Part shown: piece by piece, positions 8,255-17,362 of the stretch | Layout: each line of letters starts with the position of its first letter | Position numbering within the stretch: the first letter of the stretch is position 1 | Notes under the pieces: generated by a model | The model's database searches: none | Told to the model about the DNA's origin: nothing | What the model saw: the letters and a program-made list of their open reading frames with translations, nothing else | Program-made: the position numbers and the translations under genes | Assembly: GCF_001304615.2 (NCBI RefSeq) | Contig: NZ_CP032683.1 | Span: 1,922,001 to 1,986,000, forward strand | DNA length: 64,000 bases | Direction of reading: 5' to 3' | Source: Methanosarcina flavescens | GTDB taxonomy: Archaea > Halobacteriota > Methanosarcinia > Methanosarcinales > Methanosarcinaceae

Positions 8255-9274
8255 ATGAGGACAATTGATTGGAAGGATGAATCGAGTTCCGTGGTGCTGG
8301 TAGACCAGACCCTGCTCCCAAAAGAGTACAGGATAATAGAATGCAAAACCCTGAGTTCTCTCTGCGAGGCTATAAAATCTCTCAGGATAAGAGGCGCGCC
8401 TGCCCTCGGTGCAGCAGGAGGTTTCGGAATCGCCCTTGCAGCCTTCCTGAGCGAAGCCAGAGATATCGAAACAATCACAAGAGATCTCGAGGTTGCAGGA
8501 AAAACCCTTAAGTCAACTCGCCCGACTGCAGTAAACCTTAGCTGGGGCGTGGACAGAGTCCTGAGAGCTATATTGGATGCCTTTGATGTACAGGGAGTCC
8601 GGGATATTGCCCTTCAGGAAGCTAAAGACATTGCGGAAGAAGATGTAGCCACCAATAAGTTGATAGGCAAGTTCGGGGCAAAACTTCTGAAAGATGGGGA
8701 TACCGTACTCACACACTGCAATGCAGGCAGGCTCGCTTGTGTGGATTGGGGCACGGCTCTTGGAGTTGTGCGCTCGGCAATTGCTGAAGGCAAAGAAATC
8801 AAGGTTATTGCCTGTGAGACCAGACCTCTGAACCAGGGAAGCAGGATTACCACATGGGAGCTGATGCAGGATAAGATTCCGGTAACCCTTATTTCGGATT
8901 CCATGGCTGGATGGGTAATGCAGCAGGGACTCGTAGACAGCGTGCTTGTAGGAGCTGACAGAATTACCCAGGACGTCGTTTTCAATAAAATAGGCACATA
9001 TTCCCTTTCTATTCTTGCAAAAGAGCATGAAATTCCCTTTTATGTAGCAGCCCCTATCTCAACCTTCGACTTCAATGGCTGGGAGGGCAGTGTAAAAATT
9101 GAAATGCGAAGCCCGGATGAACTTCGCTTTTTCGGCTCTGAGCAGCTTGCCCCGAAAGATGTGGAAGTTTACAATCCTGCTTTTGACGCAACTCCTATGG
9201 AAAACATAACTGCAGTAATTACTGAGAAAGGAATATTTTATCCGCCCTTCCTGCTGGACGAAGTACTTGTTTGA
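8255..9274 (+). CDS. mtnA: Methylthioribose-1-phosphate isomerase / aIF2B-like (MtnA family)
   Basis: 339 residues. Converts 5-methylthioribose 1-phosphate to the ribulose form in methionine salvage; archaeal relatives also act on ribose 1,5-bisphosphate. Substrate-binding RGAPA is at 46-50, catalytic Cys C155 lies in THCNAG and catalytic Asp D235 in GADRI, matching the MtnA pair. This separates it from the regulatory eIF2B subunits, which lack the cysteine. The ATG at 8255 gives the usual N-terminus (RTIDW). Monocistronic by spacing. The exact sugar phosphate in this organism is inferred. Confidence 0.88.
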   Translation: MRTIDWKDESSSVVLVDQTLLPKEYRIIECKTLSSLCEAIKSLRIRGAPALGAAGGFGIALAAFLSEARDIETITRDLEVAGKTLKSTRPTAVNLSWGVDRVLRAILDAFDVQGVRDIALQEAKDIAEEDVATNKLIGKFGAKLLKDGDTVLTHCNAGRLACVDWGTALGVVRSAIAEGKEIKVIACETRPLNQGSRITTWELMQDKIPVTLISDSMAGWVMQQGLVDSVLVGADRITQDVVFNKIGTYSLSILAKEHEIPFYVAAPISTFDFNGWEGSVKIEMRSPDELRFFGSEQLAPKDVEVYNPAFDATPMENITAVITEKGIFYPPFLLDEVLV

Positions 9275-9566
9275 GATTGCCTGCCTAAATAGCACGATGT
9301 ATGCTTTTCAACCCTTCCGAGTCCTGGCTGTCAAGATGTTTCTCTGCTGGATTTATATATCAGAAATGTAAATTATGTGATGATTACTAAAGTTAACAGG
9401 AGATTTAACAGTTATGTTAAATTTTCCAAATTTCGATTGCGAATTTCCAGATAATTGTTTTATCATGCACTAGGGCAATCTTTTACAGGCAGATATATAG
9501 CAATGCAATTCATATTCTAATTAAAGAAACTTATATTCTAATAAATGCTTTCACAGGTGTTAACAT

Positions 9567-9734
9567 ATGGCTAAAAAATCAGGTACCGGGCTTCAGTCCT
9601 CTGCAGGGCTCATGCGCTATTATGAAGCAGATAAAAATGCAATTCAAATACAGCCCAAAACAGTGCTGATTGTCGGCGCCATTACCGGTATAGCAGTATT
9701 ATTCTTGAGTGCTGCAAACGGCTTCTGGCCGTAA
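9567..9734 (+). CDS. Preprotein translocase subunit SecG/Sec61-beta
   Basis: 55-residue tail-anchored membrane protein. The N-terminal half is polar with the Sec61-beta motif GLQSSAGLMRYYE, and one membrane helix (about residues 32-50) ends in NGFWP. It is the small non-essential subunit of the SecYE channel. A ribosome site AGGTG stands 7 nt before the ATG, and a TATA-like AGATATATAG lies about 70 bp upstream. It is followed 25 bp later by a membrane-anchored hydrolase. Length and motif match archaeal SecG closely. Confidence 0.92.
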   Translation: MAKKSGTGLQSSAGLMRYYEADKNAIQIQPKTVLIVGAITGIAVLFLSAANGFWP

Positions 9735-9759
9735 CTGTAATTTCTTCGGCAGGGTTCCC

Positions 9760-10731
9760 TTGAGCAGGCAGAATTCAGGGAAAAAGGCAAGCAAATACAA
9801 GGCTTCTTCAGGGATCAAAGCCTCTAAACCCACAGTTCTTCTTCTGGGTTTTCTTCTTATACTTGTGGGTGTTTTTGGAATTCTGTATAACCCGTCAGGC
9901 TCAGCAGGCGCTGAAGCTTCCTGGGAGGTCTCGGAAGCAGGCACCTTAACTTTTCCGGATCGAGAGGAGCCAGTTTTTTCAGTTCAGGAAATCGAAGATA
10001 CGTACGCCCCTGAAAATTCGGATACTTTAAAACTGCTGTCTTTTGAAAGCCGTGGGCAAAAAACCCAGGCTCTCTTAAGAATTCCTGCAAATTCCTCCTC
10101 TTCTCCGGGCCTTGTCCTGCTGCCTGGAGCAGGGATTAGCAAAGAAGTCGAGCAGGGTCTGGCTGTGGAACTCTCTAAAATGGGGTATGCGACTCTCACT
10201 CCCGACCAGCGTAACCTCGGCAGCATAAACATAGACAGAGATTTTGAATTTTTCAAAGCCGGTCTTGAGCCTCTCGAATACACCATGGTTTACGATGCCC
10301 TTAAAGCCTCAGACGTGCTTGCATTCCAGCCTGAAGTTGATCCTGAAAGGCTTGCAATTCTCGGGGAAAGTAACGGCGGAAGACTTGCAGTTCTTGCCTG
10401 TGCCCTTAACCCTTCCCTTAAAGGAGTTATCGTGATCAGCACCGCCGGCTACGGCACTGAAAATTCCGATTCTGCACTTGCAAACGATTCCGAAGCTTAC
10501 CGTTTTTCTCGCTCAATCGATCCGAACACCTATTTTGAAACCCTGCCGCCTGCAAAATTCGTGCAGATTCATTCTTTTAATGATACCGTAATCTCTCACG
10601 ATCAGGCACTCCGAACCTTTGCCCTTGCAAGAGAGCCAAAAGCGATGTATAACGTTACTGAGGAAACACATGGATATACGGCGTCAATGCGCCCCTATCT
10701 TGAAAAAGAACTTGCTCTTATTTTGAAGTAA
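9760..10731 (+). CDS. Membrane-anchored alpha/beta hydrolase, probably exported
   Basis: About 323 residues. A basic N-terminus is followed by one hydrophobic segment (about residues 25-45), then an alpha/beta-hydrolase domain predicted outside the cell. The nucleophile elbow is GESNGG (about residue 205); an Asp in HSFNDT and a His in ETHGYT near the C-terminus complete a plausible triad. It resembles dienelactone-hydrolase/prolyl-oligopeptidase-like esterases, but the substrate cannot be told. TTG at 9760, with AGGG 5 nt upstream, is chosen over a GTG at 9709 that would overlap secG. The start is uncertain. Confidence 0.65.
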   Translation: MSRQNSGKKASKYKASSGIKASKPTVLLLGFLLILVGVFGILYNPSGSAGAEASWEVSEAGTLTFPDREEPVFSVQEIEDTYAPENSDTLKLLSFESRGQKTQALLRIPANSSSSPGLVLLPGAGISKEVEQGLAVELSKMGYATLTPDQRNLGSINIDRDFEFFKAGLEPLEYTMVYDALKASDVLAFQPEVDPERLAILGESNGGRLAVLACALNPSLKGVIVISTAGYGTENSDSALANDSEAYRFSRSIDPNTYFETLPPAKFVQIHSFNDTVISHDQALRTFALAREPKAMYNVTEETHGYTASMRPYLEKELALILK

Positions 10732-10783
10732 AGGACATGGGCTTAATATCCAGCCGAAATTAGTGAAATAAAGTGTCTTGTAT

Positions 10784-12943
10784 ATGAAAAGTGTTTTGAG
10801 TACGAAAACTTCTCAGCCGCTCTCAAGCTTGCGGGAAATTCATGGAATTGGTGAACGGGTAGCTGACAGGCTGATTAAGCATTTTGGAACAGAAGAGGCA
10901 GCTCTTCAGGCTATTTGCGAGGGAGATGTAGCTTCACTTTCCGAAATCAATGGGATTAGCCATAATTTTGCCCTTTCCCTTGCCAGAGAAGCCAGATCCA
11001 AGACAGAGGGCTGTTCGATTTCTGATTTTCTCAAAACAAAAGAAGCTCTGGAACTTTATTCACGCCTGCTTGAGCTGATAAAGAGTTTTGCCCATACCAC
11101 ACATGCCAGGGACAGGTTGAACCTTTTTTACCCTTTACCTGCTTCTCGCATGGATCTGATACAGGAAAGACAGACTTTCATAGGAGAGTATCTTGAACTG
11201 GGAGAGGCTTTTTCTGAAAACTCCGAATTTCTGAACTTGCTTTCCAGGGTCAGGAAACTTAAACCCGTGCCGGCAAACCTGAAGATCAGAGACCGGATAA
11301 TCCTTTGCGGAGATCCAAAAATCCTGGAAGCAGCCAAAGAAAAGTTCCAGGCTTTTTTGCCTGTGCAGGGCGTAGAAGACCTCTCGGAATTTGTGGATCT
11401 CGCAAGGGGTTATTCAAGTGTTATTGTTTTTGATGATACCTATCTTGGCTTTGACCTGCCTGAAGGTATTGAGCCTGAGTATTTCCAGGACCTCTCTAGA
11501 GCTGAATTCTGGCAAGTTTTGCCTGAAAAAGAACTGGCATTTTTTGCGAGGAATCTTGATTGCGTCCGCGCCTGTTTGAATATAGTCTCGGCTCTGCGAT
11601 CCCGGGAGTTCGGATTCTTTGAGGGGTTCTCGGAAGAGAAGCTTGACATACTCAATGCAGCTCTTTCAAAGCTCGGAGAAGATGGAAAGCCTGTTGAAGG
11701 TTTTGATCCTGAACTTGATAGGCTTGGGGCAGCTCTGCAAAACCTTGACTCTGTATTGACCTCGGCTCTGAATGAAGCTAACCAGCGCATGAACCGAACT
11801 CTTGAGGCAAGTTCGCTTACCCTGAGCGGGCAGGAACTCATCAAGCTTGTAAGCGGGGGAATAGAGATTAAAGACCTGCTTGCAAAAGAACTTAACAGGA
11901 TTTATAAAACTGAGATTGAAGCTGTAAAAGAAGAGATCGCTGACAAGCTTGGGCTTCAGAAGCAGGAAAAGCTAATGCTTGAGAGTCTTTTTCCTGATGA
12001 GATTTCCTATCCTCTGAGTGTGGACCAGTCACAACTCCAGCTTCTCAGGCAAAAGTTGAACAATAGCCTTGAAAAAACAAGGCTTGCCCGAAAAAGAGAG
12101 CTTGCAAAAACGCTCTCAGCCTTTCACCAGCCTGTAGAAAAACTTGTCAGAGAAATTCTAGATTTCGATCTGGGGTTCTCAATAGCCTGTTTTTCGGCAA
12201 AATTTCAATTGAAGCTGCCGAGACTGATTCGTGAAACAGGAATAGGTTTTGAAGCTGGGGAAAACCTCTTTTTAAAAGCCCGCCATGGAGAAATCGATCC
12301 TGTGAGTTATTCCATCGGAAAAACCGGTTTCTCTCCCGCTGGCCTTGAAAACAGGGTTGTGCTTCTGAGCGGAGTGAATTCCGGGGGCAAGACTTCCTTG
12401 CTTGAGCTCCTTGCCCAGTGCGTAATCCTTGGGTATATGGGTTTTCCGGTTCCTGCAAAAGAACTTGAACTTGGACCTGTTGAGGAATTTTACTACTTCG
12501 GAAAATCAAAAGGAACCCTGGATGCAGGAGCTTTTGAGACTACCCTTAAACAGTTCTCGGTACTTTCCGAAGCTTCAGGAAAACTGGTGCTTGCGGATGA
12601 ACTGGAATCAATTACTGAGCCTGGAGCTTCTGCACGGATTATAGCAGGAATCCTGGAATATCTTACCAGAAATGAACAGAGTTTGGGAATTTTTGTTTCC
12701 CACCTGTCAGAGCTTATCCTTGAAAACACCGGGGCAGAGGTAAGAATAGATGGAATCGAAGCCGATGGTCTGGATTCCAATCTGGAACTTATCGTTAACC
12801 GTAACCCTGTATACAATCGCATTGCCCGAAGCACTCCCGAGTTGATTGTGGAACGGTTGCTCAGAAAAACCACCGGAAAAGAACAGGAATTTTATTCCCA
12901 TTTAAAGGATAAATTTAAAACTGGCATAAAAACGGACTCCTAA
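10784..12943 (+). CDS. HhH-containing MutS-family ATPase (archaeal MutS2-like)
   Basis: 719 residues. N-terminal helix-hairpin-helix (REIHGIGERVADRLIKHFG and a second copy) is followed by a helical MutS core/lever region (about 90-500) and the ABC-type MutS ATPase. Walker A GVNSGGKTS is near residue 530 and Walker B LVLADE near 600. The mismatch-recognition domain of MutS1 and the Smr nuclease of bacterial MutS2 are absent, so this is the archaeal HhH-MutS group, likely acting on recombination or branched DNA. A TTG at 10778 two codons upstream is an alternative start. Stands alone between the hydrolase and the long ppk leader. Confidence 0.82.
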   Translation: MKSVLSTKTSQPLSSLREIHGIGERVADRLIKHFGTEEAALQAICEGDVASLSEINGISHNFALSLAREARSKTEGCSISDFLKTKEALELYSRLLELIKSFAHTTHARDRLNLFYPLPASRMDLIQERQTFIGEYLELGEAFSENSEFLNLLSRVRKLKPVPANLKIRDRIILCGDPKILEAAKEKFQAFLPVQGVEDLSEFVDLARGYSSVIVFDDTYLGFDLPEGIEPEYFQDLSRAEFWQVLPEKELAFFARNLDCVRACLNIVSALRSREFGFFEGFSEEKLDILNAALSKLGEDGKPVEGFDPELDRLGAALQNLDSVLTSALNEANQRMNRTLEASSLTLSGQELIKLVSGGIEIKDLLAKELNRIYKTEIEAVKEEIADKLGLQKQEKLMLESLFPDEISYPLSVDQSQLQLLRQKLNNSLEKTRLARKRELAKTLSAFHQPVEKLVREILDFDLGFSIACFSAKFQLKLPRLIRETGIGFEAGENLFLKARHGEIDPVSYSIGKTGFSPAGLENRVVLLSGVNSGGKTSLLELLAQCVILGYMGFPVPAKELELGPVEEFYYFGKSKGTLDAGAFETTLKQFSVLSEASGKLVLADELESITEPGASARIIAGILEYLTRNEQSLGIFVSHLSELILENTGAEVRIDGIEADGLDSNLELIVNRNPVYNRIARSTPELIVERLLRKTTGKEQEFYSHLKDKFKTGIKTDS

Positions 12944-13084
12944 AGTAAATTTGAAAAATATTCTAAAATATATTAAAAGAGACCTTCTATGGGAGTTTCC
13001 AGTTCTCTCTGATAATCTTCCAGTAATTTTTTCCTTTTAACACAGAGTCTTTTTTGCCTTTGTCTAATCGATCTTAAGAGATAA

Positions 13085-13372
13085 TGTTATAAATCTTTAG
13101 TACTATATATTAATAAATAGTAGTGAGTTGGCGGAGATTCCGTAGAGTTCTGAAAATTCGGTCGATATAAAAATTTGTATAGGCGTTGGTGTCAATGCAT
13201 CTCCGATAACTTAATATGGAGATTGCCTTCCCACTATGCAGAGAATTCAAAACTCTAATCGGTTAAAAGGTTGAATGATTAAGGAAAAATTTGTTTGAGG
13301 CTACTATCTCAAGTTATTTAAGTGCACCCGGGGGCTATCTCCTTTTCAACCCAGTAAATCCGGGTGACAATA
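13085..13372 (+). ncRNA. Candidate long structured leader or ncRNA upstream of ppk1
   Basis: Two TATA-like boxes (about 13085-13095 and 13101-13112) are followed by about 240 nt without a gene but with several stems: ATCTCC/GGAGAT around 13199-13224, an AGAG/CTCT pair near 13240-13257, and CACCCGG 13325-13331 with CCGGGTG 13360-13366. It ends about 100 nt before ppk1. It could be a regulated 5-prime leader or a separate RNA. No known riboswitch class was recognised. The remainder of 12944-13479 is AT-rich. Confidence 0.3.
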
Positions 13373-13479
13373 AGATAATGAAATCAAATTATTAAATGCA
13401 GAGATTCTATCTTCAGGTCTTCCATGGTTTTTAAAGACAGATTTGAAGAAGTGCAGAACCCAGGCCACGCGTGATAGTA

Positions 13480-15666
13480 ATGGAGCGGAACTTCCCCATT
13501 CAGTGTTCAGATTTTGATAGGCTGGTTATGGATAACGTTGAAGGAGCTCGGGCAGAAGTTTCCGGTATGCCTGACCTCAGTGACCCGTGCTTATATACGG
13601 ACCGGGAATACAGCTGGCTCCAATTCAATAACAGGGTACTTGAAGAAGCTTTTGACGAGCGCAATCCCCTGCTTGAAAGAGTCAAGTTTCTTTCGATTTT
13701 TGGAAGTAATCTTGATGAGTTTTTCATGGTCAGGGTTTCAGGCGTCCTGAAAAGAATAGCTGAAGCTCTAAAAGATGACAGGACAGACGAGCTGGCGCAG
13801 GAACAGCTTCGTATTATCAGGCTAGAGCTTCTCAGGCAGCTTCCTCTCACTGATAAATGCTGGAATGAGATCCTTGAACCTGCTCTCAGGGAAAAAGGAA
13901 TTAAAGTTCTTAATTACTTTGAGCTTTCAGGGAAGGAAAGAGAAAAGCTTAGAGACTATTTCGAGAGAAATATTTTCCCTCTACTCACTCCTCTAGGTTT
14001 TGATTCAGGACGTCCTTTCCCTCATATTTCCAACCTCAGCCTTAACCTTGCAGTACTGATTGATGACCCTGATTATGGGGAACGCTTTGCAAGGGTCAAG
14101 ATCCCTCCAATGTTCACGAGACTTGTAGTCGTTCCTGAGGATGACCAGGAGAGAATAACCTCCAGTCTGGAGGAACTGAAAACAGGACGTTTTGTCTGGC
14201 TTGAACAGCTTATAGCTGCAAATCTTGACCTCCTGTTTCCCGGACAGCATATTCTCGGAGCCTACCCATTCAGGATCACACGCGATGCGGACCTCGGTTT
14301 TGATGAAGATGGGGACAAAGATCTTATGACAGCTGTAAAACAAAGAGTCGGCAGGAACTACTTTGGGTCGGCTGTCAGACTTGAGACCGATTATACGATG
14401 CCTCCGAGAGTTTCGGATATTCTTCTTAAGAATCTGGACCTTACTGCTTCCCTTATGTTCAGGTCTGCAGCTCCTCTGGGGCTTTCAAGTCTCATTAAAC
14501 TTGCACAGATTAACCGCCCTGAGCTTAAATACGAGCCCTTCGAGCCGAAAAAACACTCTCAACTGACGAAAAAGAAGGAAATTTTCTCAGTTCTCAAAAA
14601 GCGAGACATTCTGCTTCACCATCCTTATGATAGTTTCGAATCGGTAATTGACTTTGTGGAGGAGGCTGCCGACGATCCTGATGTTCTGGCGATCAAAATG
14701 ACCCTTTACAGGGTGGATGACAATTCCAGAATTGTCCAGGCTCTTATGAAAGCAGCCGACCGGAGGAAGCAGGTAGCGGTTCTGGTTGAGCTTAAAGCCC
14801 GCTTTGATGAGGAAAACAATATAGGTTGGGCAAAAGAACTCGAACGCAAAGGGGTTCATGTAGCTTACGGTTTTCCGGGACGCAAGACTCATGCCAAGAT
14901 GTGCCTTGTGGTGAGAGCCGAAGAGGAAGGCATCAGGTATTACGTGCATATGAGCACAGGAAACTATAACGCTGTCACAGGAAAGCTCTATACGGATATT
15001 GGTTACTTGACAAGTGATTCATTCATAGGCAAGGATATCTCTGACCTTTTCAATGCCCTTACAGGATATTCGAGAAAAGACCATTATATCAAACTCCTTG
15101 TAGCCCCCCAGACTCTAAGGCATCAGATCCTGGAACGTATCAGGCGTGAAATTGACCTGCATGAGAAATGTGGAAACGGACACCTGATCTTCAAGATGAA
15201 TTCCCTTGTGGACTACCAGTGCATCCGGGAGCTCTACAGGGCTTCCAGAGCCGGAGTAAAGGTAGACCTTATTATCCGGGGAATCTGCTGCCTCAGACCA
15301 GGTATTTACGGGCTCAGTGAAAATATCAGGGTTACCTCGATAGTTGGCCGCTTCCTTGAACACTCCAGGATTTACTATTTCAGAAACGGCGGAAAAGAAG
15401 AGGTCTTTATGGGAAGTGCCGACCTTATGCCGCGCAACCTGGACAACAGGGTAGAAGTGCTCTTTCCGGCATCTCCAGAATACATCCCCATCCTGAGAGA
15501 TGTGATTCTTGGCATCCACCTCAAAGATAATGTAAAAGCCCGCCTTCTGCTTCCGAACGGCAGGACTGAGAGAATTTACCCGCAGCCCCAGGAAGAAGAA
15601 CTGGATTCTCAATTGTGGATGCTTGAGAACAGCAGAAGCTGGGATTTAGGCTCTCAGAAAGGCTGA
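13480..15666 (+). CDS. ppk: Polyphosphate kinase Ppk1
   Basis: About 728 residues. Reversibly polymerises the gamma-phosphate of ATP into polyphosphate through a phosphohistidine. The N-domain begins at YTDREYSWLQFNNRVLEEA; the middle and two phospholipase-D-like C-domains follow. The catalytic His lies in THAKMCLV (about residue 470), with HMSTGNYN just after it. Length is typical for PPK1. GTG at 13471 and ATG at 13528 are alternative starts, none with a clear ribosome site. Ppx and a CYTH-CHAD protein follow within 6 kb, so this forms a polyphosphate district, although a 1.7-kb gap argues against one operon. Confidence 0.95.
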   Translation: MERNFPIQCSDFDRLVMDNVEGARAEVSGMPDLSDPCLYTDREYSWLQFNNRVLEEAFDERNPLLERVKFLSIFGSNLDEFFMVRVSGVLKRIAEALKDDRTDELAQEQLRIIRLELLRQLPLTDKCWNEILEPALREKGIKVLNYFELSGKEREKLRDYFERNIFPLLTPLGFDSGRPFPHISNLSLNLAVLIDDPDYGERFARVKIPPMFTRLVVVPEDDQERITSSLEELKTGRFVWLEQLIAANLDLLFPGQHILGAYPFRITRDADLGFDEDGDKDLMTAVKQRVGRNYFGSAVRLETDYTMPPRVSDILLKNLDLTASLMFRSAAPLGLSSLIKLAQINRPELKYEPFEPKKHSQLTKKKEIFSVLKKRDILLHHPYDSFESVIDFVEEAADDPDVLAIKMTLYRVDDNSRIVQALMKAADRRKQVAVLVELKARFDEENNIGWAKELERKGVHVAYGFPGRKTHAKMCLVVRAEEEGIRYYVHMSTGNYNAVTGKLYTDIGYLTSDSFIGKDISDLFNALTGYSRKDHYIKLLVAPQTLRHQILERIRREIDLHEKCGNGHLIFKMNSLVDYQCIRELYRASRAGVKVDLIIRGICCLRPGIYGLSENIRVTSIVGRFLEHSRIYYFRNGGKEEVFMGSADLMPRNLDNRVEVLFPASPEYIPILRDVILGIHLKDNVKARLLLPNGRTERIYPQPQEEELDSQLWMLENSRSWDLGSQKG

Positions 15667-15862
15667 AGAGGGAGATTCCTATTCCTTTCATTTCTTTTTA
15701 AAAATTTTTAATGAAAAAAGATTAATTTTTCTGTGGGATGAATCCTTAAAATATATTTGTTGTAGAAAAGTTATCAAAAAACTAAGCACTAATGTCTTTT
15801 TATTTTTTTTTAAACATTGAATGTGCTTATTTTCTTATTTATCAAAGACTCATCCCAATCGC

Positions 15863-15924
15863 AAATAAGAGCTTATTTACTTCAAATAAGAGCTTATTTA
15901 CTTCAAATAAGAGCTTATTTACTT
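15863..15924. repeat. 21-bp tandem repeat, three copies, each a small hairpin
   Basis: Copies start at 15863, 15884 and 15905 and are essentially identical. Each holds AAATAAG-AG-CTTATTT, an inverted repeat with a 2-bp centre. The array overlaps the stop codon and 3-prime flank of the small minus-strand ORF at 15919-16041. Confidence 0.85.
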
Positions 15925-16041
15925 GCAGGTGTCAAGAAGACCTCTCTTTTTACCTCCCCTGCTTTCAGAGGGGTGTATTGGTTCAACTTTAGCTTCTTCT
16001 TCTTTTGATTCTGCCTTCTTTTCTTCATTATGGTGGGTCAT
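15919..16041 (-). CDS. Small highly charged protein, 40 residues
   Basis: ATG at 16039-16041 opens 40 codons ending in TAA. The product is very hydrophilic (Glu/Lys-rich N-half, GGKKRG near residues 29-34, single Cys at 39) with no membrane segment. AGGAG lies 8 nt before the ATG, and the same 13-bp ribosome-site block (TCAACTCCTAAAT on the plus strand) is duplicated 18 bp further upstream (16046-16058 and 16064-16076). A TATA-like TTTAAAAATATA lies upstream. The translation signals, more than the length, argue that it is real. Function unknown. Confidence 0.45.
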   Translation of the reverse strand: MTHHNEEKKAESKEEEAKVEPIHPSESRGGKKRGLLDTCK

Positions 16042-16155
16042 AAACTCAACTCCTAAATTAATTTCAACTCCTAAATCAATTATATTTTTAAACAATTTTC
16101 TTGGATTTTTTGTTCAAATATCCTATTAACCTTCAAAGGATTTCTAATTTTTACG

Positions 16156-16380
16156 TCATATCCAGATTACTTCTGCCAACATTTTTTTTACTGGAACTAA
16201 AGAAGGATTTATGTCCTTAGCAGTTAGCAAATAGTATTCTGTCTGGTTCTCATTTTGCAATAATAAATCTTTGAGCCCAAAGATTCTATTCTTAGATAGA
16301 TTGATAGTTTTTTCATCCCCCCATTTTATTAATAAGAAACCAACTGGACTAAATTTGAAATATACACAACTATCAAAAGA
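16156..16380 (-). pseudogene. Open fragment of a decayed gene, no start codon
   Basis: 75 codons read without a stop on the minus strand and end in TGA, but a TAA closes the frame upstream and there is no start with a ribosome site. The composition (FSPVGFLLIKWGDEKTI, then an LLTAKDINPSLVPV stretch) looks like real protein rather than random AT-rich DNA. No family recognised. Probably the 3-prime remnant of a lost gene. Confidence 0.3.
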
Positions 16381-16492
16381 TTAGAGAAAGCCTGGAAGAT
16401 TTGCTGTTTTTATTACTTATTTTCGATAAACTAACCCAAAAAAATAATCCTCAATATATTTTTTTAGATTAGAACCTCTTCCAGGCAACTCT

Positions 16493-16636
16493 TTATTCAC
16501 ATATCCAACCTGTCACTTTCCCATTTGTGTTGATCCATCCTTTTTTCCTTAGCGGTCTGTGCATCCGCTTTGGTTCTTTCGTTTGGGTCTCCTCTCTTAT
16601 TTTCGTGGGGTTGCAATCTATAATAATTCCCAAACT
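16493..16636 (-). pseudogene. Short basic ORF remnant
   Basis: A 48-codon open stretch on the minus strand ends in TAA at 16493-16495 and carries a basic segment (MHRPLRKKGWINTNGKV). The only ATG is at 16562-16564, which would give 23 residues. No family recognised; likely a remnant. The rest of 15667-17362 holds the ppx promoter (TATA at 17188-17195) and AT-rich DNA. Confidence 0.2.
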
Positions 16637-17187
16637 TATTTAAAATAAATTATATGAAAAATTGGCTGTGAACAAATAATATTCAGATTTAAAATGTTAT
16701 TTTATCAAACAATATTTTAAATATTAGCTTAATTCAGATTCTCTTAAATATTTGATTTCACTTCAGATCTTAATTCCGATCTTAACGCCTACACATCTGG
16801 CTTTCTCTGAAAAACATCTCGAAAAGTAATCTCAGCAGAACTTCCGTGATTAAAAATAATGAGTCTCTAAGATGGTTACATCTTTTCTTTCAAGAAATTT
16901 CTGTAAAAACTTCCTGCGCAATAGTGTGCACAATAGTAATGTAAGCTGATAGCCGGACAAGGTTACCATTCTAAATTTCGAACTCGGGGATTTATTTCTC
17001 AAATTTTGCTATTCCATATGATACATGAGTACAGGGTACGTGACCGATAACCGCGGCATGAAAAACAAAAATATTTCAGATGCAAACAGGTACACTTTTT
17101 TCCATCACAAGAGCTTAGTTTCTTTATAAAGGACTACAGAAAAAAGTCTGAAAATTAGCTTTCTTAATGCCCTTTCTTTATTAAGTG

Positions 17188-17195
17188 TATAAATA
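17188..17195 (+). promoter_or_regulatory. TATA-like box upstream of ppx
   Basis: TATAAATA, about 170 bp before the ppx start, is the best promoter candidate in the gap and would give a leader of about 145 nt. Confidence 0.3.
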
Positions 17196-17362
17196 AGCAA
17201 TCTATCCAATACATAGAATTATCTGTGCAGAAATAACAACAATTACAAACTTCCAATACACTACCAAATAATCTAAAATAGAATAAAAATATGAACTAGT
17301 AATGTGAAGCTTATTTTGAGTTTCTCGATTCCTTCGAGAAAAACAAAAAACAGGGCTTTCAG

